DNA of 5,971 nucleotides from assembly GCA_903939005.1 (NCBI GenBank), contig CAJAFH010000050.1, positions 1 to 5,971 of the forward strand. Reading direction: 5' to 3'. Every line of letters starts with the position of its first letter. The first letter of the stretch is position 1. The stretch is from an uncultured Actinomycetes bacterium (GTDB lineage Bacteria; Actinomycetota; Actinomycetes; Nanopelagicales; Nanopelagicaceae). This document shows positions 1-5,971 of this stretch, one piece after another. The notes under the pieces are model-generated. The model was given only the letters and a program-made list of their open reading frames with translations, made no database searches and had not been told where the DNA came from. The position numbers were made by a program, and so were the translations under genes.

Positions 1-2
1 AG

Positions 3-1379
3 GTTTCCGTAAAGAACCTTTTAACTGGCCAAGAGTATGAAATCAGTTATGACAAGTTGATTTTGAGCCCGGGTGCATCGCCAATCGTGCCGCCAATTCC
101 AGGCGTCGAAAGAGCTCTAACTCTTAGAACGGTCGAAGATGTCGAGCGCATAGTTGCTCGAGTAGATCAAAAGCCAAGTAGTGCAGTTGTTATTGGTGGG
201 GGTTTCATCGGCGTCGAGATTGCGGAAAATCTCATTCATCGCGGAATAAAAACTTCGGTTATCGAAGCTTCAGATCAAGTTCTAGTGCCATTAGATCCTG
301 AGATGGCTTCGCTGGTTGCCAAAGAGATGATTTCGCACGGCGTCGATCTACAACTTGGCGTATCGGCAAGTGTTATTGGGTCACAAACTGTGACACTTAG
401 CGATGGCTCAGAAATTCCAGCTGATTTAGTAATTCTGGCAATTGGCGTACGCCCCGAAATAAACCTTGCAAAAGCAGCCGGAATCAAGATCGGTACTCGA
501 AACGGAATTGAAGTTGATGACTACAACCGTACGAGTGATTTAGATATTTATGCAGTTGGCGATGCCGCTGAGAAAACAGATGCCTTGGACGGAACTGCAA
601 CTCTGGTACCGCTTGCAAACATAGCCAATCGACACGGTCGTATTGTGGCCGATCACATCAATGGTCGAATTGTTCGCCCAGTAACAACCATCGGAACTGC
701 AATTGTTAAAGTCTTTGACTTGATGATTGCGGCAACTGGCTGGAATGAAAAGCGATTAGTAGCAGCTAATAGGCCCCATCTGATGATTCATTCACATCCA
801 AATTCACATGCTGGCTATTACCCAGATGCGAAGCAGATGACCCTTAAATTAATTTTCGAACCAGTTACTGGTGAAATTCTTGGTGCCCAAGGTGTCGGAA
901 TTGAAGGAGTCGATAAGCGCATCGATGTAATTGCTACTGCAATGCGTGGCTCGATATCAGCGCCCGAACTAGCCGATCTAGAACTGGCTTATGCGCCACC
1001 ATTTGGATCAGCCAAAGATCCAGTAAACATGCTGGGCTATATCGCCGAAAACTTGATTTCTGGCTTAGTCGAAACTTCGCAATGGAATCAAATCGACGAA
1101 TATCTAGATAAAGGTTTCACCTTGATAGATGTTCGAAGCGCTGGGGAATATGGACGTGGATTTATTCCAGGTGCCAAAAATATTCCGGTTGATGAAATTC
1201 GTGAGCGATATCAGGAAATCTCTGGAAAAAACGTATTAGTAAATTGTCAGGTTGGTCAGCGAGGCCACACGGCATCATTGCTTTTAAAGGAGATGGGTTT
1301 TAACGCCGTAAATTTAGATGGTGGATACTTAACTTGGAGTAATTCACCTGCTGCAACAAAAATTAAAGTCACTAACTAG
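3..1379 (+). CDS. CoA-disulfide reductase-like FAD/NAD(P)H oxidoreductase with C-terminal rhodanese domain (5' partial)
   Basis: This is a flavoprotein of the pyridine nucleotide-disulfide oxidoreductase class, likely cytosolic, reducing CoA disulfide, persulfide or a related thiol substrate with NAD(P)H. The frame is open to the left edge. The TTG at 57 sits inside a conserved YDKLILSPGA stretch and is not the start. About 459 residues are visible; full-length fusions are usually about 550, so roughly 100 N-terminal residues are missing, including the FAD Rossmann motif and the redox cysteine. Visible in order: the NAD(P)H-binding GGGFIG motif (nt 195-212), the FAD-contacting YAVGDAAE, the dimerisation domain with HAGYYPDAK, GVDKRID and AYAPPFGSAKDPVNM (all typical of the CoA-disulfide reductase/NADH oxidase family), and then a rhodanese domain from about nt 1080. 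The rhodanese has IDVR and an intact active-site loop C-Q-V-G-Q-R, with its Cys codon at 1245-1247. With the first cysteine outside the window, NADH oxidase or persulfide reductase remain possible. The 56-aa gene follows after 27 nt. Confidence 0.9.
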   Translation, partial: VSVKNLLTGQEYEISYDKLILSPGASPIVPPIPGVERALTLRTVEDVERIVARVDQKPSSAVVIGGGFIGVEIAENLIHRGIKTSVIEASDQVLVPLDPEMASLVAKEMISHGVDLQLGVSASVIGSQTVTLSDGSEIPADLVILAIGVRPEINLAKAAGIKIGTRNGIEVDDYNRTSDLDIYAVGDAAEKTDALDGTATLVPLANIANRHGRIVADHINGRIVRPVTTIGTAIVKVFDLMIAATGWNEKRLVAANRPHLMIHSHPNSHAGYYPDAKQMTLKLIFEPVTGEILGAQGVGIEGVDKRIDVIATAMRGSISAPELADLELAYAPPFGSAKDPVNMLGYIAENLISGLVETSQWNQIDEYLDKGFTLIDVRSAGEYGRGFIPGAKNIPVDEIRERYQEISGKNVLVNCQVGQRGHTASLLLKEMGFNAVNLDGGYLTWSNSPAATKIKVTN

Positions 1380-1406
1380 TCCTCCAATATTCAGAAAGTA
1401 GTAAAA

Positions 1407-1577
1407 ATGTGCAGCAGAACAACTTGTCGTAAGTGCGGAAAAGCAACCTGGAGCGGCTGCGGTAATCACATCGAGCAAGCTCTTAAAGGCGTTCCAAAGA
1501 GCGATCGTTGCCAAGGACATGCAAATGATCCAGCGGAACCAGGCTTCTTTGCCAAACTATTCGGCGGCAAAAAGTAA
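1407..1577 (+). CDS. Small Cys-rich conserved-type protein, 56 aa, function unknown
   Basis: This short reading frame runs ATG to TAA and is preceded by a weak purine-rich site (AGAAAG, 1393-1398). The product opens MCSRTTCRKCGKATWSGCG, with cysteines at 2, 7, 10, 18 and 35 and histidines at 21 and 38. The C7-x2-C10 pair, plus C18, H21, C35 and H38, could form a zinc-ribbon-like or other metal site (inference). A hydrophobic, basic tail, FFAKLFGGKK, ends the protein. I recall similar short proteins with a CGK-x-TW-x-GCG-x-H core in many actinobacteria, annotated only as hypothetical; this is memory, not a search result. The gene lies 27 nt after the rhodanese fusion in the same direction, with no evident promoter between, so co-transcription is likely. 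A role in metal binding or thiol chemistry is a guess from composition and position. Confidence 0.82.
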   Translation: MCSRTTCRKCGKATWSGCGNHIEQALKGVPKSDRCQGHANDPAEPGFFAKLFGGKK

Positions 1578-1592
1578 GCAACGATCCGCTGA

Positions 1593-1662
1593 GCGGAACA
1601 AGTGGGGTTTCTTTGCTCTGCCTAGCTGCAATGTGATTGAGCAGACAGGGCAACTGTTCCGC
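1593..1662 (+). ncRNA. Candidate structured RNA or leader element (long imperfect hairpin)
   Basis: The outer stem is eight perfect pairs: GCGGAACA (1593-1600) with TGTTCCGC (1655-1662). After an asymmetric 12-nt internal loop (1601-1612, AGTGGGGTTTCT), an inner arm starts with T1613-T1614 pairing A1652-A1653. It continues with GCTCTGCCT (1615-1623) against AGACAGGGC (1643-1651), which has one G-T wobble and one C-A mismatch. GCT (1625-1627) then pairs AGC (1640-1642), and CAAT (1629-1632) pairs ATTG (1636-1639) around a GTG loop, with single bulges at 1624 and 1628. GTGGG in the internal loop (1602-1606) could pair CCCAC at 1679-1683, making a pseudoknot. No T-tract follows, so it is a poor terminator. 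I do not recognise a known riboswitch class. It could be a cis-regulatory leader of ppdK, a 3' UTR element or a small RNA; the strand is assumed from the flanking genes. Confidence 0.4.
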
Positions 1663-1686
1663 AACATGAATATTGCTACCCACCAT

Positions 1687-1716
1687 TTGAGCCTTTAGGT
1701 CTAACCTAATTAACAA
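1687..1716 (+). promoter_or_regulatory. Possible ppdK promoter
   Basis: TTGAGC (1687-1692) is followed after 18 nt by TAACAA (1711-1716), a weak match to sigma-70-type -35 and -10 boxes. The start of transcription would be near 1723, leaving a leader of about 35 nt. The TTAGGT inverted repeat would lie in the spacer, as an operator would. If this promoter is the only one, the hairpin at 1593-1662 would not be in the ppdK transcript. The assignment is weak because the boxes diverge from consensus. Confidence 0.25.
1695..1709 (+). promoter_or_regulatory. Perfect inverted repeat TTAGGT-CTA-ACCTAA, possible operator or hairpin
   Basis: TTAGGT (1695-1700) and ACCTAA (1704-1709) are exact inverted repeats around a 3-nt centre. 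The left arm is part of an 8-nt direct repeat, CTTTAGGT, found at 1693-1700 and 1731-1738. The right arm, read as AACCTAA (1703-1709), can instead pair TTAGGTT (1733-1739), giving two mutually exclusive hairpins; the second ends seven nt before the GGGGAGAG ribosome binding site. It may be a regulator-binding site or a small attenuator-like switch. Both are inference. Confidence 0.4.
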
Positions 1717-1745
1717 CTAGAGCAATGGCGCTTTAGGTTCTCAAT

Positions 1746-1753
1746 GGGGAGAG
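1746..1753 (+). promoter_or_regulatory. Ribosome binding site of ppdK
   Basis: The purine-rich GGGGAGAG has its GGAG core at 1748-1751, six nt before the ATG at 1758. This supports that ATG as the ppdK start. The upstream ATG at 1725 is in frame but meets TAG after three codons. Confidence 0.8.
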
Positions 1754-1757
1754 CACC

Positions 1758-4463
1758 ATGGCTGAGCAGTTTATTTTTCCATTTACTTTCGGCGATCGCA
1801 CGCAATCAGATTTACTTGGTGGCAAAGGTGCGAACTTAGCCGAGATGGTGAAAATAGGATTGCCGGTTCCGCCCGGATTTACAATTACCACTAAAGCCTG
1901 TCAAGAGTTTTTAAAGAGTGGCCATTCACCTGCAACGCTACCGGCTGAATTAAATGCTGCCATGACTGCGCTTGAAAAAGAACTTGATAAAGAATTTGGT
2001 AATCCACTTAAACCTCTAATCCTTTCTGTGCGCTCTGGTGCGAAATTTTCCATGCCGGGCATGATGGAAACTGTTTTAAATGTGGGCATGACACCTGAAG
2101 TTGCAGAGCAACTAGCCATCGAAACCGGTAATGAACAATTTGCTTGGGATTGTTACCGACGCTTTATTGATATGTATAGCCGAATTGTTTGTGAAGTACC
2201 GCAAGCCGAATTCCATAAAGTGCAAGAAGTTATCTTGGCTCAGTTCGGGGTTAAAGCAATCTCTGAACTCGATGCAGCTGGCTTAAAGGCGATGGCAGCT
2301 GGATATATAAAGAGCTGTGAAATCTTTACGGGCGAAACTTTCCCGACTGATCCGCGCGTACATTTGCAGCGCTCAATCGAAGCAGTATTTCATTCCTGGA
2401 ACTCAGAGCGTGCCAATGTCTATCGCCGCCGCGAACGCATCTCATCTGATTTAGGAACTGCGGTAAATATTCAATCAATGGTCTTTGGAAATTTAAGCCA
2501 AGATTCTGGTACTGGCGTGGCATTTACCCGCAATCCATCGACCGGTGAAATTGGCAGCTACGGTGATTATCTAGAACGCGCACAAGGCGAAGATGTAGTC
2601 GCGGGCATCCGCAACACCATGTCATTAGTTGAATTCGGGGCTATTTTGCCCGATGTCCATTCTGAACTTGAGCGAGTTATGGCGTTACTCGAGAACCACT
2701 ACAAGGATCTCTGCGACATTGAATTTACCGTTGAAAAAGGCAAACTCTGGATTCTGCAGACCCGCGTAGGTAAGCGCACGGCAGAGGCTGCATTTCGCAT
2801 AGCTTTGGCCTTAGTTGATGAAGGTCGCATTGATATGGATGAAGCTCTACGTCGCGTTACCGGTGATCAATTAGCTCAGTTAATGTTTCCGCAATTTGAT
2901 TTAAGTAGCAGCGTTAAGGAAATCGCACGCGGAATTCCAGCATCACCTGGTGCAGCAGTTGGCGAAGTTGTCTTTGATTCGAAGAAAGCATTTGATTTAG
3001 CAAAAGATGGCCATAAAGTAATTTTAGTTCGTCGCGAAACTAGCCCAGATGACTTAGTTGGCATGGTTGCCGCAGAAGGAATTCTGACTAGTCGGGGCGG
3101 TAAAACTTCGCACGCAGCTGTAGTTGCTCGCGGCATGGGCAAGACGGCAGTATGTGGAACTGAAGCCATCTCAGTTGATGAATCTGGTGGATTCTTTACA
3201 GTCGGCAGTCAAAGCGTTTATGCCGGTGAAATTATTTCAATTGACGGTGCAACTGGCGCCGTTTATTTAGGAAGAATTCCAGTAATCGCATCGCCAGTGA
3301 CTTCATATCTAGAAGGTTTGTTATCTTCAAGTAGCGATGAAGCTTCACCCGTAGTGAAGGCAGTTGATCGCATGCTTAGCTATGCCGACAGTTGTCGTCA
3401 TTTAGAGGTGCGCACAAATGCTGATACCCCGGAAGATGCAATCAGAGCACGTATTCTCGGCGCCGAAGGTGTTGGTCTTTGTCGCACCGAACACATGTTC
3501 CTTGGCCCCCGACGTTCGTATGTAGAACGATTAGTACTTGCCGAAAATGATGAAATTCAGCGCGCAGTGATTGCTGAAATGGAACCACTACAACGAGCAG
3601 ATTTCGTGGGCATCATGATGGCAATGTCGGGTTTGCCAGTAACCGTGCGATTACTTGATCCACCATTACATGAGTTCTTGCCACCTCTGGCTGAACTCTC
3701 GGCCCACATGGCAACACTTGAAGCTATTGGCGAAGAAGTACCTGCACGCGAAGCGGCAATTTTTGCTGCAGTTAAGCGCATGCATGAGGCTAATCCGATG
3801 CTGGGTCTGCGTGGCGTGCGCCTGGGAATCTTAATTCCAGAGCTCTACAAAATGCAGGTGCGTGCGCTGGTTTATGCCTATCTCGAAGTTAAGAAATTAG
3901 GTCATGATCCAAAGCCCGAGGTAATGATTCCGTTGGTTGCAACGCAACGAGAGTTATTACATTTGCGCGAAACTTTAGAAGCTGAAATAAAGCGAGCTTT
4001 TAAGGGCACTGGCGTTGATGTCGAATTTCCAATTGGCACGATGATTGAAACCCCACGAGCAGCAATCACCGCATCTCGTCTTGGAATCTATGCCGACTTC
4101 TTTAGTTTTGGAACTAATGACTTAACCCAGCTAACTTGGGCTTTTAGTCGAGATGATGTCGAGTCAACTTTCTTGCCACTCTATCTAGATTTAGAGTTGC
4201 TACCGTTTAATCCATTTGAATCACTTGATCAAGATGGTGTTGGTTTACTTGTGAAGACGGCGGCGGATCAAGCACGCAAACTTCGACCCGATTTTAAATT
4301 AGGTGTTTGTGGTGAACACGGTGGCGATGGTCGCTCAATTCAATTCTTTAATGAAGTCGGCTTAGATTACGTTTCTTGTTCACCATTTAGAGTTCCAGTT
4401 GCCAGACTAGAAGCAGGTAGAGCAATGGTGCTAAAGACGACCAGCTTCGTGGACTCGCTTTAA
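1758..4463 (+). CDS. ppdK: Pyruvate, phosphate dikinase (PPDK)
   Basis: This cytosolic enzyme interconverts pyruvate + ATP + Pi and phosphoenolpyruvate + AMP + PPi. The 901 residues match the family's usual 870-900, so the gene is complete. The N-terminal ATP-grasp domain shows GGKGANLAEM (21-30), SVRSGAKFSMPGMMETV (90-106), SGTGVAFTRNPSTGE (250-264) and LQTR (333-336). The swivelling phosphohistidine domain has TSRGGKTSHAAVVARGMG (444-461), with catalytic His452 next to Thr450 and Ser451. The C-terminal PEP/pyruvate barrel has GAEGVGLCRTEHMF (568-581), RLLDP (631-635), MLGLRGVRLG (681-690), GTMIETPRAA (760-769), FSFGTNDLTQ (782-791) and CGEHGGD (851-857), with catalytic Cys851. All key residues are present. 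GGKTSH rather than the plant-type GGMTSH looks like ordinary lineage variation. No PPDK regulatory protein gene lies nearby. The last 33 bp overlap the convergent ABC ATPase gene. Physiological direction (gluconeogenic or glycolytic) cannot be told from sequence. Confidence 0.97.
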   Translation: MAEQFIFPFTFGDRTQSDLLGGKGANLAEMVKIGLPVPPGFTITTKACQEFLKSGHSPATLPAELNAAMTALEKELDKEFGNPLKPLILSVRSGAKFSMPGMMETVLNVGMTPEVAEQLAIETGNEQFAWDCYRRFIDMYSRIVCEVPQAEFHKVQEVILAQFGVKAISELDAAGLKAMAAGYIKSCEIFTGETFPTDPRVHLQRSIEAVFHSWNSERANVYRRRERISSDLGTAVNIQSMVFGNLSQDSGTGVAFTRNPSTGEIGSYGDYLERAQGEDVVAGIRNTMSLVEFGAILPDVHSELERVMALLENHYKDLCDIEFTVEKGKLWILQTRVGKRTAEAAFRIALALVDEGRIDMDEALRRVTGDQLAQLMFPQFDLSSSVKEIARGIPASPGAAVGEVVFDSKKAFDLAKDGHKVILVRRETSPDDLVGMVAAEGILTSRGGKTSHAAVVARGMGKTAVCGTEAISVDESGGFFTVGSQSVYAGEIISIDGATGAVYLGRIPVIASPVTSYLEGLLSSSSDEASPVVKAVDRMLSYADSCRHLEVRTNADTPEDAIRARILGAEGVGLCRTEHMFLGPRRSYVERLVLAENDEIQRAVIAEMEPLQRADFVGIMMAMSGLPVTVRLLDPPLHEFLPPLAELSAHMATLEAIGEEVPAREAAIFAAVKRMHEANPMLGLRGVRLGILIPELYKMQVRALVYAYLEVKKLGHDPKPEVMIPLVATQRELLHLRETLEAEIKRAFKGTGVDVEFPIGTMIETPRAAITASRLGIYADFFSFGTNDLTQLTWAFSRDDVESTFLPLYLDLELLPFNPFESLDQDGVGLLVKTAADQARKLRPDFKLGVCGEHGGDGRSIQFFNEVGLDYVSCSPFRVPVARLEAGRAMVLKTTSFVDSL

Positions 4464-5177
4464 GAAATCTTTCGTCTTCGCATTCTGCGGACTCTTTAGA
4501 ACTTGCTCAGCACTGCCACGTTCAAGAATTAGCCCTGATTCTAGGAAACAAACTTCATCTGCCACTTGGGTGGCAAAGCCCATCTCATGCGTTGCTAAAA
4601 CCATGGTCATGCCATCATGTTTCAAATCGCGCACAATACTTAGGACTTCATTAACTAGAACTGGGTCAAGTGCTGAAGTAATTTCATCGAGCAATAGAAC
4701 TCGAGGATTTACAGCCAGTGAGCGAATAATTGCCACTCGCTGCTGTTGGCCACCGCTTAAACGATCAGGGTATTGATCGGCTTTATCGGCTAAATCAAAG
4801 CGCTTTAGCAGCACCATGGCCTGCTCACGAGCTTGATCGGTCGCAATTCCGTGCACCTTAATTGGTGACAGCGTGATGTTTTCAAGCACGGTTTTATGTG
4901 GAAACAAATTAAACGACTGGAAAACCATGCCTAGTTTGCGTCTGACTTCATCAACGCTTATTAGCGGATCAGAGATTTCTTGACCATCTAGAAAGATTTG
5001 GCCATCATCGATTGTCTCTAGCAAATTAATGCAGCGCAAAAGCGTTGATTTACCTGAACCAGAAGCACCAATTAGAACTGTAGCGGTGTGTTCTTTAACG
5101 GTGAGGGAGAGATCATTTAAAACAAGTTCGTTATCGAAAGATTTACGAACATTAACGAGCTCAAGAACATTGCTCAT
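4431..5177 (-). CDS. Polar amino acid ABC transporter, ATP-binding protein (GlnQ/HisP-like)
   Basis: This 248-aa protein is the usual length for the polar-amino-acid uptake family and would power import at the inner face of the membrane. It has a complete nucleotide-binding domain: Walker A GASGSGKST (37-45), Q-loop Gln87 in MVFQSFNLFPH, signature LSGGQQQR (140-147), Walker B VLLLD with catalytic Glu165, D-loop SALDP (168-172) and switch His197. QSFNLFPHKTVLENI and ATHEMGFA are typical of glutamine/glutamate/histidine systems. The ATG start overlaps the permease stop by one base (TAATG), and AAGGAG (5185-5190) lies seven nt upstream, so translation is probably coupled. The usual family C-terminus is near FLKRV (238-242); the extra HEAGRL tail runs into the 3' end of ppdK. 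Exact substrate cannot be assigned, and the binding-protein gene is not in the window. Confidence 0.95.
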   Translation of the reverse strand: MSNVLELVNVRKSFDNELVLNDLSLTVKEHTATVLIGASGSGKSTLLRCINLLETIDDGQIFLDGQEISDPLISVDEVRRKLGMVFQSFNLFPHKTVLENITLSPIKVHGIATDQAREQAMVLLKRFDLADKADQYPDRLSGGQQQRVAIIRSLAVNPRVLLLDEITSALDPVLVNEVLSIVRDLKHDGMTMVLATHEMGFATQVADEVCFLESGLILERGSAEQVLKSPQNAKTKDFLKRVHEAGRL

Positions 5178-5971
5178 TAGATCGCTCCTTCAGAATTCTG
5201 TTTGGCGCTACTACGGCGAATTACTCGATCGATATATCTAGTTAGTGGAATTGTAATTAACAAGAACAAGATGGCCGAGACCACATACGGGGTGTAGTTA
5301 AAGGTGCGGCTCGCATTAATTTGGGCAGCTCGCACCGCATCGGTAACACCCAAGATTGAAACTAAACCAGTATCTTTTAAAAGTGAAACAAAATCATTTA
5401 GGAGCGGCGGAATAACTCGCTTTATTGCCTGTGGCAGAACTACAAAGCGCATAGTCTGCCCAGAAGTTAAACCTAGTGATCTAGCGGCAGCTCGCTGACT
5501 TGGATGAATCGACATGATGCCCGAGCGAATAACTTCGGCAACGTAGGCAGAATAGGTAAGAACTACTGCCACAGTTCCGAGCACAATTACGTTGCTAGTT
5601 AAACCAGCTACTCGCAGAGCGGGGACTCCGAAACCGACTAACAAAATAATCAGCAAGAGTGGAGCACCACGAAAAATATCAACGTAGGCAGTGGCTAAGA
5701 ATCTAAATGGCGTTAAAGCAGCTGATTTAGTCGTGCGAATTAACGCCAAAGAGAGTGCGATAACTGCAATAAAGAAGCCACCGATAAATGAAAGCTGAAT
5801 GTTTACGACTAAGCCACGTAACACTGTGGGCAAAACTTCGCGGCCGTAATCAAGATCAAAGAAAGTCTCTTTAACAACCTGCCAACCAGGGGAGGTAATA
5901 ATTAAGGTATACAAGGCGCCTAGGACTAAAACACTAGATATGCCGGCAATCGTGAATTGCTTACGAGAAAT
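5177..5971 (-). CDS. Polar amino acid ABC transporter, permease protein (HisM/GlnP-like; 5' partial)
   Basis: This is an inner-membrane permease of the His/Glu/Gln/Arg uptake family, partner of the adjacent ATPase. The frame stays open to the right edge, giving about 265 visible residues. The TTG at 5914 lies within a hydrophobic stretch (FTIAGISSVLVLGALYTLII) that forms the first membrane helix, preceded by basic residues, so it is not the start. Further helices are visible at VVNIQLSFIGGFFIAVIALSL, APLLLIILLVGFG, VIVLGTVAVVLTYSAYV and VVSAILFLLITIPL. The ATPase-docking EAA loop reads SQRAAARSLGLTSGQ followed by RFVVLPQAIKRVIPPLLN and LLKDTGLVSILG; the name-giving Glu is Ala here, a common substitution as far as I recall. 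A charged tail, RVIRRSSAKQNSEGAI, faces the cytosol. The promoter and probably the binding-protein gene lie beyond the window. Confidence 0.94.
   Translation of the reverse strand: MSRKQFTIAGISSVLVLGALYTLIITSPGWQVVKETFFDLDYGREVLPTVLRGLVVNIQLSFIGGFFIAVIALSLALIRTTKSAALTPFRFLATAYVDIFRGAPLLLIILLVGFGVPALRVAGLTSNVIVLGTVAVVLTYSAYVAEVIRSGIMSIHPSQRAAARSLGLTSGQTMRFVVLPQAIKRVIPPLLNDFVSLLKDTGLVSILGVTDAVRAAQINASRTFNYTPYVVSAILFLLITIPLTRYIDRVIRRSSAKQNSEGAI
5185..5190 (-). promoter_or_regulatory. Ribosome binding site of the ABC ATPase, inside the permease gene
   Basis: AAGGAG on the - strand, within the last codons of the permease, ends seven nt before the ATPase ATG (5175-5177). With the TAATG stop/start overlap, it fixes the ATPase start and suggests coupled translation. 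Confidence 0.85.

Larger units (their letters stand above)
1578..1757 (+). other. Intergenic region before ppdK with several nested inverted repeats
   Basis: This 180-nt gap separates the small Cys-rich gene from ppdK. It holds a short CCGC-TGA-GCGG hairpin (1586-1596) that competes with the longer stem starting at 1593. It also holds the long two-stem structure, the TTAGGT inverted repeat and the ppdK ribosome binding site, each listed separately. There is no hairpin with a following T-tract, so no standard intrinsic terminator for the upstream genes is visible. The only open frame across it, on the - strand, has no family resemblance and is not called. Confidence 0.6.

Noticed and set aside
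1532..1599. Direct repeat AGCGGAAC at 1532-1539 and 1592-1599
   Set aside because: Only 8 nt, with the first copy inside the small gene; probably chance, although it could compete for pairing with 1656-1662.
1586..1662. Intrinsic terminator for the flavoprotein operon
   Set aside because: Hairpins are present but none is followed by a run of T; the downstream bases are AACATGAATATT. Termination here is not excluded but is not supported by the usual signature.
1483..1716. A 77-codon open frame on the - strand across the small gene and the leader region
   Set aside because: It overlaps the better-supported Cys-rich gene antisense, and its product shows no recognisable domain or good ribosome binding site. 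The structured DNA explains the region better.
1725..1736. Minimal upstream reading frame (ATG GCG CTT TAG) before ppdK
   Set aside because: Three codons with no clear ribosome binding site; it is within chance expectation.
3093..3122. GGKTSH rather than GGMTSH in the PPDK phosphohistidine loop as a regulatory novelty
   Set aside because: The catalytic His and adjacent Thr/Ser are intact, and Lys at this position is, as far as I recall, common in actinobacterial PPDK.
3557..3781. Antisense open frames inside ppdK (for example 1901-2119, 2876-3169, 3557-3781 on the - strand)
   Set aside because: They are shadows of a strongly conserved gene, with low-complexity Ser/Ala/Thr-rich products and no domain.
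4570..5498. + strand open frames opposite the ABC genes
   Set aside because: Antisense shadows of the ATPase and permease; no family resemblance.

Overview
The window looks like chromosomal DNA from a low- to moderate-GC bacterium (mid-40s % GC by eye, not computed). Its proteins read as actinobacterial. The pyruvate phosphate dikinase has actinobacterial-style motifs, and the short Cys-rich protein and the polar-amino-acid ABC genes resemble actinobacterial relatives. A streamlined planktonic actinobacterium (freshwater Nanopelagicales/acI type) would fit the AT-leaning codon use, short intergenic gaps and overlapping gene ends. That placement is inference. There are no tRNA or rRNA genes, CRISPR repeats, transposases or phage genes, and nothing indicates recent horizontal transfer.

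Layout: (1) Positions 3-1379, + strand, hold the 3' part of a CoA-disulfide-reductase-type flavoprotein fused to a C-terminal rhodanese domain; its FAD-binding N-terminus and redox cysteine lie before the window. (2) Positions 1407-1577, + strand, encode a 56-aa Cys-rich protein of unknown function, 27 nt behind the flavoprotein and probably in its operon. (3) Positions 1578-1757 form a gap rich in secondary structure: a long two-stem hairpin (1593-1662) with a possible pseudoknot to 1679-1683, then a perfect TTAGGT/ACCTAA inverted repeat (1695-1709) whose right arm can also pair with a second TTAGGTT just before the ribosome binding site. (4) Positions 1758-4463, + strand, encode a complete pyruvate phosphate dikinase (ppdK). 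(5) Positions 4431-5971, - strand, hold the ATPase and permease genes of a polar-amino-acid ABC transporter. They are joined by a 1-nt TAATG overlap, and the permease gene runs off the right edge.

How the genes relate: the flavoprotein-rhodanese fusion handles low-molecular-weight thiols or sulfane sulfur, and the small Cys-rich protein may share that role or bind a metal. PPDK interconverts pyruvate and phosphoenolpyruvate and sets direction at the pyruvate node. The ABC genes supply amino-acid uptake, with the binding protein probably further right, outside the window. The ppdK and ABC transcription units converge and share 33 bp of coding sequence, so no separate terminator fits between them.

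The genes themselves are of ordinary families. The least explained part is the 180-nt leader region before ppdK, which may be a cis-regulatory RNA or operator. No clearly new multi-gene system is visible.
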